From Zhongshania sp. R06B22 (lineage in GTDB: Bacteria > Pseudomonadota > Gammaproteobacteria > Pseudomonadales > Spongiibacteraceae): a stretch of DNA of 64,000 bases. A model generated the notes under the pieces. The model ran no database searches. It was not told where the DNA came from and saw only the letters and a program-made list of their open reading frames with translations. The stretch is taken from NCBI RefSeq assembly GCF_040892595.1, contig NZ_JBFRYB010000001.1, positions 2,356,001 to 2,420,000 of the forward strand. Reading direction: 5' to 3'. Positions within the stretch are counted from its first letter, which is position 1, and each line of letters begins with the position of its first letter. Below are positions 36,961-44,955 of this stretch, piece by piece. A program made the position numbers and the translations under genes.

Positions 36961-38595
36961 TTAATGTGAAATCGCTGCATTGGTAAACGCGGCACTCATT
37001 GCAGCACACTGTGACTCATCAAAATAGCGTTTACAAATTTCTTGCAGGGCTTGATCTGGGCGGTTTTCACAACGCCCTTCCCGATCATTAAAACTCTGAC
37101 CTATGCGCGCGCAGCGCTGCTCAGATTCCTGCAATAGCAGCACACCACTTTGCGAATACCATTTATCAAGGTCAGTGAGTATTTGTGCTTTCATTACCGC
37201 CGCACTAGAGCCAGAACTATTATTCCAGGTACTCAAGCGCGCCGTGCTCCTACGCTGCCAACTTACCCAAAGGTCTGGTAAACCAGCGACTTGGCCGTCT
37301 TTTGCCAGCGGCTTATTTTCCTCAATATCTTGCAAGAGAACAGATTTAAGCTTGGCTAACTCACTCTGAGATAAAATGGTGTCGCGTAGCGCCGTCGAAA
37401 AACGTGTATTTAAACGCTGTTTATACCATTCATAGCGGCTATCGAGTCTATCGCGCAAGTCGTCATCTGGCAGAGCCGGCGGCGCTCCGGTGAGCGCAGT
37501 TGCCCGGCCAAAACTGATATATTTAGCGCCCCGCTCACCAGCCTGAATACCAATACCTATGGGTTTACCTAAGTCATACCTACGATAACTTTCTAAACTG
37601 CCATAATGTATGGATGTCACCGGCCCATGATATAGCCACTTACCATCATAGAGCGCGTCAACATTCACTGCGGCGTCGGTAACTTTGCCGTGCCGATAAA
37701 TTCGCAGTCGGTGGAAGATACCGCCGTTGTCGATGTCTTTTGCGGAGATCTGCAGCACTGAGGCGGGGTAATCCTCGCTGAGCGCATAAAATTCTCCCTT
37801 ATCACAATCGTAGGCAAAGGCCTGCAATAAGCGCTGTGGTACGGTCAAATTTGGCGCTCGCTCGCAATCGCCTAATAGCGCCAAACTTGAAAAGCTGCCC
37901 GGCTCAAAATAGAAATATTGTATTGGCTGCGGCAAAATCTGGTAATTAAAATACTGGCGTTCCACCACAAAAAAGGCCTGCTCAGCATTTTGGGCACTAA
38001 TTTTGATAACACCACGTGGCAGGCCGTCGCGAAAACCAGCCTCAAGCAAGAACGGTCCCGCCAGATTGCGATGCACTATGGGGTAGGCTTCTAAGCGACC
38101 TTTGGGGCTGATATTGCGCCGGTATTGTAAATATTGATTATCACCCGTCATCGCCATTAACGGCGGCGCGCGGAGTGGATTTAAATCAGAATATGGCGCC
38201 GACCACTGGCTTTGTGTGCCTTGCGCCAACACATTGTGCATTGAATCTGTAATTGTAAATGCACCCGTAAAAAACAAGCTACTTTTGGCGATGTTAACGC
38301 TAAAGTTGCCGCTCAGCGTTAACAGCAGAGTGTCATTATTGGTGTCGAGATACGACTGCCTAAGCTCGCCGCGCAGCGGGTAGCCCTGACTATCAAATTT
38401 TCCGTCAAACTCAGAATTAACCAAGTCTTGGTATTTGAGATTGCCTTCTAAAAACACATCGTGTTTGTACAGCCCGCTGAAAATCGGCGCGGTTTCAGCG
38501 TCAAGCACAAAACGTTTGTTTTCGACATGACCCGCGCAAGCGCTTAGCAGCAATATCAATAAACACCACGCCATATAGCTGTATCGCTTGGCCAT
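36961..38595 (-). CDS. Large lipoprotein of unknown function
   Basis: ATG 38595 follows AGGAGAGG at suitable spacing. The 544-aa product has a lipoprotein signal (CLLILLLSACAGH, lipobox LSAC). The next 80 residues include short glycine/aromatic units (LEGNLKYQDLVNSEFDGKFDSQGYPLRGELR) that recall MORN-type strands. The C-terminal quarter is helical, with four Cys near the end (RCARIGQSF, RCENRPD, EICKRYF, SQCAAM) that could form two disulfides. I do not recognise a family. It is expected in the outer membrane or periplasm. Confidence 0.7.
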   Translation of the reverse strand: MAKRYSYMAWCLLILLLSACAGHVENKRFVLDAETAPIFSGLYKHDVFLEGNLKYQDLVNSEFDGKFDSQGYPLRGELRQSYLDTNNDTLLLTLSGNFSVNIAKSSLFFTGAFTITDSMHNVLAQGTQSQWSAPYSDLNPLRAPPLMAMTGDNQYLQYRRNISPKGRLEAYPIVHRNLAGPFLLEAGFRDGLPRGVIKISAQNAEQAFFVVERQYFNYQILPQPIQYFYFEPGSFSSLALLGDCERAPNLTVPQRLLQAFAYDCDKGEFYALSEDYPASVLQISAKDIDNGGIFHRLRIYRHGKVTDAAVNVDALYDGKWLYHGPVTSIHYGSLESYRRYDLGKPIGIGIQAGERGAKYISFGRATALTGAPPALPDDDLRDRLDSRYEWYKQRLNTRFSTALRDTILSQSELAKLKSVLLQDIEENKPLAKDGQVAGLPDLWVSWQRRSTARLSTWNNSSGSSAAVMKAQILTDLDKWYSQSGVLLLQESEQRCARIGQSFNDREGRCENRPDQALQEICKRYFDESQCAAMSAAFTNAAISH

Positions 38596-38604
38596 ACACC
38601 CCAC

Positions 38605-38879
38605 CTCTCCTTTTCCTCATTTTTATTGCGGCCAATCATACATTAGTCACGCCACTATGAATTGATCTGTATCCCAGCTTTGACGTAAATGTGAGAGCCT
38701 GTAATATTTTTTCAGCCCAGCTCTTGCACAACATAAATACTGCTTTAGGCGCCAGGAGAGCATTATCGAGGCCCAAATAAGCGATGAGCAAGCCAAAGTG
38801 CTGGTCATGAGATATGATCGCTCCTTTGTCATAGCATCGCTTAACAGACTGATACTAAAACCATAAAAGAGCCCCATCC
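38605..38879. other. Intergenic region between divergent lipoprotein and antiporter genes
   Basis: Promoters for both neighbours should be here. A 79-codon minus-strand frame (38647-38886) covers the antiporter start and has no family likeness, so it is not called. Confidence 0.4.
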
Positions 38880-40760
38880 ATGACACACGCTTTAGTTAGT
38901 ATTTTAGTCGCTGGTATATTTTGCCAGTGGCTGGCATGGCGCTTTCGACTGCCGGCCATTGTCTTGCTTGCTGCCTGCGGCCTATTGCTGGGCCCGATCA
39001 CTGGCTTAATTGAGCCCAGTGTCGACTTTGGCCCCGGCCTGACCGGCATTACATCCCTATTTGTCGCCATTATCCTTTTTGAGGGCGGACTCAATCTGCA
39101 ATTTCATGAATTGCGAGAAACCGCGCAAGTCACCCGTCGCCTTACCTCGATTGGCGTCTTACTGGCTTGGGGCATCGGCATCGCCGTCGCCCATTTTGTT
39201 GGCGGATTAAGCTGGGGCGTCGCATCCCTGTTAGGCGCGATACTGGTGGTTACCGGTCCAACGGTGATTATGCCGCTGTTAAAACACGCAAAGCTCAATC
39301 GCAGAACCGCCTCCTATTTGAAATGGGAAGGCATCATTAATGATCCCATTGGCGTCTTGCTTGCGGTATTGGTTTACCAATACCTGCTCTATTCCGGCGA
39401 AGGTCCCGCTCTGCAATCCATATTCGCGAGCTTGGCGTCCGCTGTAGCGACATCTATTGTACTAGGTGGCGGCATTGCCTACGGTCTGGGCCACAGCTTC
39501 CGCAAGGGCTGGATTCCAGAATATTTAAAAGCCCCGTCTATCATCGCCTGTGTCCTAGCGGTCTACGCCCTGTCTGATCTTGTCCAGCATGAGTCGGGCC
39601 TGCTCGCCACCACCTTAATGGGTGTGGTGATGGGTAATATGGGATTGCGCAGCTTGGACGAAATGCGCCGCTTCAAAGAGTACATCACCCTTATATTGGT
39701 CTCTTTTCTATTCGTGGTGCTCACCGCCTCCCTGACCAAAACGGCGCTGCAATCTATTCACTGGCAGTTGGTCGCCATGGTGTTTGGCTTTGTTTTTGTG
39801 GTTAGACCACTGGCGGTGTTCTTGGCAACTATTCGCACCGACTGTAGCTGGCAAGACCGCCTGCTTATAGCCTGGATTGCGCCGCGCGGGGTTGTCGCCG
39901 CGGCTTCCGCCGGTGCATTCGCTCCAGCTCTCATTGACGCAGGCTTCGAAGACGCGCAGTACTTGGTGCCAGCAGTTTTTATGCTGATATTTGCAACCAT
40001 CATCGCCCACGGCTTTTCTCTGGGGCCGCTCACCAAATTATTGAAGTTGGGCTCGCCCGGCAAAGGCCGTATTTTAATCGTCGGCGCCTCGCCGTGGACA
40101 ATTGAATTAGCGATTGCGCTAAAAAATGTGAATCAAGAAGTGGTGCTTGTCGACACCGAATGGGGCCGACTGCAATCGGCCCGGCAACAGGGAATAGATA
40201 CATGGTTTGGCGAGGTGCTGTCTGATATGGCCGACGAGGCGATGGCCCTAGACAATATCTATACGGTATTAGCCGCCACTGGCAACAGCCATTACAACTC
40301 CATGGTGTGCAACCATTTTGCCCCCCACTTAGGCCGCCATAGAGTATTTCAGCCCTACGACAGTGGCTCTGAACGCAATAAACGGGTGGTCTCTGAAACT
40401 CGCCGCGGCATAACGGCCTTCTCCGGCAATATTACGTTTGCCGAGTTATGGACGCGGATGATCCGGGGCTGGTCAATACGCAAAACCGTGATTACCGACA
40501 CCTATAGTGAGAAGGATTTTTTGGCCAAACTTGCTGATGACGCCATTCGCCTAGCCATCATTCCCGAAAATGGTAAGCTGGAATGGTTAAGTCAAACCAC
40601 CCGCAAACTTCAAACGGGGGACACTGTTATTAGCTTTGTGCCACCTGAATCTAAGGAGCCAGAACTTGCGGGCTCAGACCCTATGAAATCAGACCCTAGC
40701 AAACCAGAGCCCAAGAAACCGGGACCTGACAATGACATAACACCTAAGCTTCCAGCATAA
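38880..40760 (+). CDS. Cation:proton antiporter (CPA family) with C-terminal TrkA-like domains
   Basis: The 626-aa protein has about twelve hydrophobic segments over residues 1-390, with IILFEGGLNLQFHELR, VTGPTVIMPLLKHAKLNRRTASYLKWEGIINDPIGVLLAVLV (the ion-binding ND region) and APRGVVAAASAGAFAPAL. These match NhaP/CPA1-type exchangers. A cytosolic Rossmann-like TrkA-N region (RILIVGASPWTIELAIALKN, residues about 395-500) and a TrkA-C-like part follow. The last 40 residues are Pro/Glu/Lys-rich repeats (SDPMKSDPSKPEPKKPGPD), probably disordered. It exports Na+ or K+ for H+ and may sense nucleotide. The dehalogenase gene follows 21 bp later. Confidence 0.9.
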   Translation: MTHALVSILVAGIFCQWLAWRFRLPAIVLLAACGLLLGPITGLIEPSVDFGPGLTGITSLFVAIILFEGGLNLQFHELRETAQVTRRLTSIGVLLAWGIGIAVAHFVGGLSWGVASLLGAILVVTGPTVIMPLLKHAKLNRRTASYLKWEGIINDPIGVLLAVLVYQYLLYSGEGPALQSIFASLASAVATSIVLGGGIAYGLGHSFRKGWIPEYLKAPSIIACVLAVYALSDLVQHESGLLATTLMGVVMGNMGLRSLDEMRRFKEYITLILVSFLFVVLTASLTKTALQSIHWQLVAMVFGFVFVVRPLAVFLATIRTDCSWQDRLLIAWIAPRGVVAAASAGAFAPALIDAGFEDAQYLVPAVFMLIFATIIAHGFSLGPLTKLLKLGSPGKGRILIVGASPWTIELAIALKNVNQEVVLVDTEWGRLQSARQQGIDTWFGEVLSDMADEAMALDNIYTVLAATGNSHYNSMVCNHFAPHLGRHRVFQPYDSGSERNKRVVSETRRGITAFSGNITFAELWTRMIRGWSIRKTVITDTYSEKDFLAKLADDAIRLAIIPENGKLEWLSQTTRKLQTGDTVISFVPPESKEPELAGSDPMKSDPSKPEPKKPGPDNDITPKLPA

Positions 40761-40781
40761 AAATAAATCAAGGTAATTATT

Positions 40782-41696
40782 ATGACGCCACTTCGCAGCC
40801 CAGATTCCTGTTTCAGTAATTTACAGGACTACACTTTTGCACCCCACTACCTGCAGCTAGACGATACCGAGGGCGGTGAATTGCGAATGCATTTTGTGGA
40901 TGAGGGGCCAAAAGACGCGCCGGTGATATTGCTTATGCATGGCGAACCGACCTGGAGTTATTTGTATCGACATATGATTACGCCCTTGGCCGATGCCGGT
41001 TTTCGAGTTATTGCACCAGACCTTATTGGCTTTGGGCGCTCTGACAAACCCAGCCAACGCAGTGACTATACCTATCAGCGTCACGTCGACTGGATGCGTT
41101 CTTTGCTGGTCCAATTAGACTTGCAAGACATCACCTTATTCTGCCAGGACTGGGGCGGCTTAATTGGCCTGCGTTTGCTTGCCGAAGAACAGAGCCGCTT
41201 TACGCGAACCATTGCCGCCAATACCATGCTGCCGACTGGCGCGCACCATCCCGGTGAGGCGTTTATAAAGTGGCAGCAGCTGTCGCAGAATATCGCGGTG
41301 TTTACGGTTGGTAAAATTATCGCTGGCGCCTGCGTTAAACCGGTCTCGGCTGAGACCATAAGCGCTTATGACGCGCCCTTCCCCGACGAAAGCTATAAAG
41401 CCGGCGCACGACAATTTCCGATGCTGGTGCCGATTACAGCAAACGACCCCGCCGCCGAAGCTAATATAGCCGCATGGGATATTCTACGAACAATGGAAAA
41501 ACCGTTCTTAACCGCCTTTAGTGACAAGGACCCAATAACTGCCGCGGCTGAGCCGGTGTTTCGCAAACTAATTCCAGGCACACAGGGACAAGCCCATACG
41601 ACCATTGTGGATGGCGGGCATTTTTTACAAGAAGATCAAAGTGAAAAACTGGTCGAAGTGATATTGAAATTTGTGGCTGAAACGCCCCCCAGCTAG
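40782..41696 (+). CDS. Haloalkane dehalogenase (HLD-I-like)
   Basis: The 304-aa alpha/beta hydrolase has the haloalkane dehalogenase signatures. The oxyanion region is HGEPTWSYLYR (residues 53-63). The nucleophile Asp123 lies in CQDWGG, with Trp124 as a halide ligand. The acid Asp is in FSDKDP and the His is in DGGHFLQED. It hydrolyses haloalkanes to alcohols and halide in the cytosol. Epoxide hydrolases share the fold but not the HGEPTW and QDWGG combination. It is 21 bp after the antiporter gene, which might help remove protons or salt, but that is speculative. Confidence 0.9.
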   Translation: MTPLRSPDSCFSNLQDYTFAPHYLQLDDTEGGELRMHFVDEGPKDAPVILLMHGEPTWSYLYRHMITPLADAGFRVIAPDLIGFGRSDKPSQRSDYTYQRHVDWMRSLLVQLDLQDITLFCQDWGGLIGLRLLAEEQSRFTRTIAANTMLPTGAHHPGEAFIKWQQLSQNIAVFTVGKIIAGACVKPVSAETISAYDAPFPDESYKAGARQFPMLVPITANDPAAEANIAAWDILRTMEKPFLTAFSDKDPITAAAEPVFRKLIPGTQGQAHTTIVDGGHFLQEDQSEKLVEVILKFVAETPPS

Positions 41697-41704
41697 GGCC
41701 AGCT

Positions 41705-41740
41705 TGCTGTAGCGCGAACGGCTAGCGTCGCGCTACAGCA
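41705..41740. terminator. 13-bp perfect inverted repeat between convergent genes
   Basis: TGCTGTAGCGCGA and TCGCGCTACAGCA flank a 10-nt loop, just after the dehalogenase stop and before the end of the opposing NTF2-fold gene. No U-tract follows. It may terminate both transcripts or be a dispersed palindromic element. Confidence 0.55.
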
Positions 41741-41756
41741 GCACATCAAGGGAAAT

Positions 41757-42200
41757 CTATAAACCCATAAAGTCGGGTACATTAAACACCCAACTCTTTT
41801 CTTCTTTGCGGCTACTAATACGCCAACCTTCCGGCGTGCGGCGGTAGGTATCCACATACCAAAGTCCGAGCATAAAGACTTGCTTATCTTCCCCTAGGGG
41901 CATTTCCATGGGATTAAAGCACATCACTCGGCCACTGCCGGTGTCGCCGTCGATGGTGATTTGGACATTGGCATTTAAATGTTGAGAGGCGCTAAATGCA
42001 GGCAGGGCCTCTTTCAAAAAAGCCAGGGTTGAGGGTCGATCACCCACCGTGCCGCCAAATGCGCTGTAATCTATATGGGCATCGGCTGTGAAAACATCAT
42101 TGAGTTCATCCACGGCCTTACGATCAATAATATCGGCGTAGTGATACAACATATCCTGAATTTCAAAGCGGTCAGACATTTCCTGCAGACTTAGAGTCAT
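41757..42200 (-). CDS. NTF2-fold (SnoaL-like) protein
   Basis: The 147-aa protein starts MTLSLQEMSDRFEIQDMLYHYADIIDRKAVDELNDVFTADAHIDY, a typical SnoaL_4 N-terminus with the Tyr/Asp/Asp pocket residues. The sheet QVFMLGLWYVDTYRRTPEGWRISSRKEEKSWVFN follows. Many such genes sit in hydrocarbon, steroid or terpene catabolic clusters, but the reaction is unknown. It is downstream of the amidohydrolase gene and likely co-transcribed. Confidence 0.82.
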   Translation of the reverse strand: MTLSLQEMSDRFEIQDMLYHYADIIDRKAVDELNDVFTADAHIDYSAFGGTVGDRPSTLAFLKEALPAFSASQHLNANVQITIDGDTGSGRVMCFNPMEMPLGEDKQVFMLGLWYVDTYRRTPEGWRISSRKEEKSWVFNVPDFMGL

Positions 42201-42239
42201 AATCTAGCTCCGTTATTATTATTTTATCCGCCAACATTA

Positions 42240-42270
42240 CGCCTTAGCCCCTTTAAACTGAGCTAAGGCG
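42240..42270 (-). promoter_or_regulatory. 9-bp inverted repeat between amidohydrolase and NTF2-fold genes
   Basis: CGCCTTAGC and GCTAAGGCG pair around a 13-nt loop in the 80-bp spacer. No T-run follows on the minus strand, so it may be an attenuator or mRNA-processing hairpin rather than a terminator. Confidence 0.35.
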
Positions 42271-42280
42271 CAATCGCTTA

Positions 42281-43150
42281 TTAATCTAGCTTAAATACTT
42301 TGCGAGCATTTTCACGCAAAAACTTAGGCCAAACTTCATCTTTAAACGGCACATTGGGCATGTCTTTGAAAATGCGATCCAAGGACAAGCCCATTGGGAA
42401 ATAACCGGCATACATGATCTTATCGGCACCACGACTATTGGCAAAATTAATAATTTCGGTCGGGTAGTGTTTCGGCGCAAAGGCACTAGTCATGTAATAA
42501 AGATTGGGGTATTTGAGCATGAGTTTCCAAGCCAACTTCTCCCAAGGCTCAGCACCATGGCGCATAACCACTTTTAACTCAGGGAAAAACCAACACACCT
42601 CGTCAAGCAGTTCGACTTTCTGGGGGGCCATCGGCAAACGTGGACCAGGCACACCAACACAGGGGCAAAACGGAATGTCTAACTCAACGCATTTGGAGTA
42701 AATCGGATACCATTTCTTGTCGTTATAGGGCACTTGTGGGCAGAGGCCAGACGCAAAACCAGTGATGGCCTTGATGCCGTAATCCTTATGCAGACGAACG
42801 ATCTTACGGACTTCATCCATGCCGTTATTGGGGTTCACTTCCAAACTTGCAAAGAAACGGTCGGGGTAAGACGCGAGTGCTTCTTTAGCGATTTCATTGT
42901 GGTCGTCAATACCCAGCATCGCCCGGTCAATATTGTGTTTGTCCATCTGCTCGATGGTATAGGCGATATAATCTTCTTTCTTGCCGCTATCAGGTATGTC
43001 TTTAAACATATACTGGGCAGGCATTTTGAACATATTGCGGCTTTCTTCGTCCATCAGCAGTGGTTTCATAAACTCGTACCACTGGCTATTGTCTTCACCC
43101 GGTACGCTGAGCATCAGATCAATGACCTTAATATCATTTGGCATGGCCAT
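42281..43150 (-). CDS. Amidohydrolase-superfamily protein (ACMSD-like), altered metal site
   Basis: The 289-aa protein resembles the amidohydrolase_2/ACMSD family: YPDRFFASLEVNPNNGMDEVRKIVRLHKDYGIKAITGFASG, IPFCPCVGVPGPR, LKVVMRHGAEPWEKLAWKLMLKYPNLYYMTSAFAP, and RGADKIMYAGYFPMGLS. The N-terminal HxH metal motif expected just after the first strand is missing: the position reads VIDLMLSVPGED. The later DxxRIMYGSDxP motif is also changed to KIMYAGYFP. It may therefore not bind metal in the usual way. Neighbours are an NTF2-fold gene and an HIT gene. Confidence 0.8.
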   Translation of the reverse strand: MAMPNDIKVIDLMLSVPGEDNSQWYEFMKPLLMDEESRNMFKMPAQYMFKDIPDSGKKEDYIAYTIEQMDKHNIDRAMLGIDDHNEIAKEALASYPDRFFASLEVNPNNGMDEVRKIVRLHKDYGIKAITGFASGLCPQVPYNDKKWYPIYSKCVELDIPFCPCVGVPGPRLPMAPQKVELLDEVCWFFPELKVVMRHGAEPWEKLAWKLMLKYPNLYYMTSAFAPKHYPTEIINFANSRGADKIMYAGYFPMGLSLDRIFKDMPNVPFKDEVWPKFLRENARKVFKLD

Positions 43151-43300
43151 GCAGTCGGCTCCTTAAATTTATTATTGAATAATGATGCCTAACACTGCAT
43201 CAGCTAAGCCAACCATTTTTGACGATATGGGCCGCAGTCACAATAACAATAGACGTCATCAAGATAAGCAAAATCGGTCAGTCAGAAAACCTAAAACAGC

Positions 43301-43744
43301 TTATTTAAGCGCGGCGCGCAAACGCTCTGCCATGTCATCTAGATCTTTCTTGAGCGCAGGTTTACGACCGTGGATTTGCATCGGCTTGCCGTGAAAACAC
43401 GGAATAAGGTGGGTGTGATAATGGAAGACTGTCTGGCCAGCAGCCCGGCCATTAAGTTGGTGTATACCTAAGCCATCGGCGCCGGTGACACGTTTTATAA
43501 TGGGTGCAAGACGGTGAGACTGCAGCGCTAGGGCACTGACTTCAGGCTTATTTAAGCTGAAAATATTATCATGATGTTTAATAGGAATAATCAGGGCGTG
43601 ACCAGCGGACACTGGGGCAATATCTAATAGGCACATCACGTCATCGTCGCGATAAAGAATATGCCCGGGCGCTTTACCGGCAATAATTTTACAAAAAATA
43701 CAATTTTCCGATGTCATTTCATCGCCGAATAAACCACCCTGCAC
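43301..43744 (-). CDS. HIT-family nucleotide hydrolase
   Basis: GTG 43744 has GAGG seven bases upstream; ATG 43717 (MTSENCIFCKI) is the conserved alternative. The protein is 147 aa, with CIFCKIIAGKAPGHILYRDDDVMCLLDIAPVSAGHALIIPIKHH and the triad YHTHLIPCF (HxHxHxx with the catalytic His). It should remove AMP from dinucleotides or aminoacyl-adenylates. It follows the MBL-fold gene by 2 bp, so the two are co-transcribed. Confidence 0.9.
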   Translation of the reverse strand: MQGGLFGDEMTSENCIFCKIIAGKAPGHILYRDDDVMCLLDIAPVSAGHALIIPIKHHDNIFSLNKPEVSALALQSHRLAPIIKRVTGADGLGIHQLNGRAAGQTVFHYHTHLIPCFHGKPMQIHGRKPALKKDLDDMAERLRAALK

Positions 43745-43746
43745 GC

Positions 43747-44847
43747 TTACACCTCGATCGGTAGCGAATCTAACTCATGAACACCCTGGTAAGGGCGACT
43801 TTCGGTAGCAATGGTTCTAAACCGATAGAGGCCATCATCATCTAATTCCCTCACCATGCGGCCCTCGGCGCACAAATAATGCAGATGCGCGATGGCCTCG
43901 CCAAGCGCCAAGCCAAGCTGCGACATGCCGATTTTGCGAGAAAACAATACACTGAATAAATCGATGGCAATTTGCGGCTCGACACAGGCTTTCTCAACTG
44001 CTGCCAAATGCCCTTCGTGGTGGTCAATAAGATACTCTAAACGTGCGTGTACACCATAAAACGGCGCATTGTGCGCAGGCATAACCAAGGTGTCGACATC
44101 AAGGTCGCGCCGAAAACGACGCAGTGCGTCAAACCAGTCTTGCAGCGGATTTGCCTCTGGCTCAGACGCCATCACGCTGACGTTTGAGGTAATGCGCGGA
44201 ATAATCTGATCACCAGACAGCATCAGCTTATCTTCAGCGCAGTACAAAGAGACATGTTCTGGCGAGTGACCTGCACCAGTCATCACCAACCATTGCCGCC
44301 CGCCGATCTCAAGAACTTGGCCTTCCTTCAAACAATTGAACGCCGTTGGCAATGGCTCAACAATAGAGCCAAAGCCGCGCATATTCGCAGCGTCGCTTTG
44401 CAGATAGTCATCGCCCACGCCCGCTCGGCGGTAATGCTGCTCGGCGGTCCAGCTCATCTTGCCAGGTTGTAGAGAAGTAAAAGCACGCGCGCTGTAATAT
44501 TCGCGAAAGCTCATATACAAGGGCACCCGCAAACTATCGCACAGCCAACCAGCTTGACCGACGTGATCGGGATGCATATGCGTACAAATGACCCCGAGCA
44601 CCGGCTTAGATGCCATTTGATTAGCGAGCAGTAATTCCCAGCGCTCGCGGGTGTCACCGAGTTTTATACCGGTGTCGACAATCCACCATCCCTTGTCGTC
44701 TTCCAGCACATAAAGGTTAATGTGGTCCAGCGCCATCGGCAGCACCATCTGCAGCCAATAGATACCTTTGGTAACTTCCTGCCACTCACCTTTCTGCGGT
44801 ACCTCGGTAAACGGATATTGAATATCTGACCCAGAACGACTACTCAT
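43747..44847 (-). CDS. MBL-fold metallo-hydrolase with C-terminal winged-helix region
   Basis: The 366-aa protein has the metal motif CTHMHPDHVGQAGWL, then MTGAGHSPEHVSLYCAEDKLMLSGDQIIPRITSN and VMPAHNAPF. The C-terminal 80 residues (LFSRKIGMSQLGLALGEAIAHLHYLCAEGRMVRELDDDGLYRF) form the winged-helix-like tail known from LACTB2-type proteins. It acts on an unknown ester or thioester. A 12-bp palindrome lies just upstream (44888-44899). Confidence 0.88.
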   Translation of the reverse strand: MSSRSGSDIQYPFTEVPQKGEWQEVTKGIYWLQMVLPMALDHINLYVLEDDKGWWIVDTGIKLGDTRERWELLLANQMASKPVLGVICTHMHPDHVGQAGWLCDSLRVPLYMSFREYYSARAFTSLQPGKMSWTAEQHYRRAGVGDDYLQSDAANMRGFGSIVEPLPTAFNCLKEGQVLEIGGRQWLVMTGAGHSPEHVSLYCAEDKLMLSGDQIIPRITSNVSVMASEPEANPLQDWFDALRRFRRDLDVDTLVMPAHNAPFYGVHARLEYLIDHHEGHLAAVEKACVEPQIAIDLFSVLFSRKIGMSQLGLALGEAIAHLHYLCAEGRMVRELDDDGLYRFRTIATESRPYQGVHELDSLPIEV

Positions 44848-44887
44848 AAAAAACCAACTTCACAATTTTTACATACAAAACAGTAGG

Positions 44888-44899
44888 TTTCATATGAAA
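44888..44899. promoter_or_regulatory. 12-bp palindrome, possible operator
   Basis: TTTCATATGAAA is a perfect palindrome 40 bp upstream of the MBL-fold gene start. It could be a binding site for a dimeric repressor such as a TetR protein, but no regulator gene is adjacent. Confidence 0.25.
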
Positions 44900-44955
44900 T
44901 GATAGGTATCACTGTAAACTTTATTTCATTGTGGCATTGGGCCAACGATGAAGTA

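Noticed and set aside
38647..38886. 79-codon minus-strand frame covering the antiporter start
   Set aside because: It overlaps the certain antiporter start and its composition is not protein-like.
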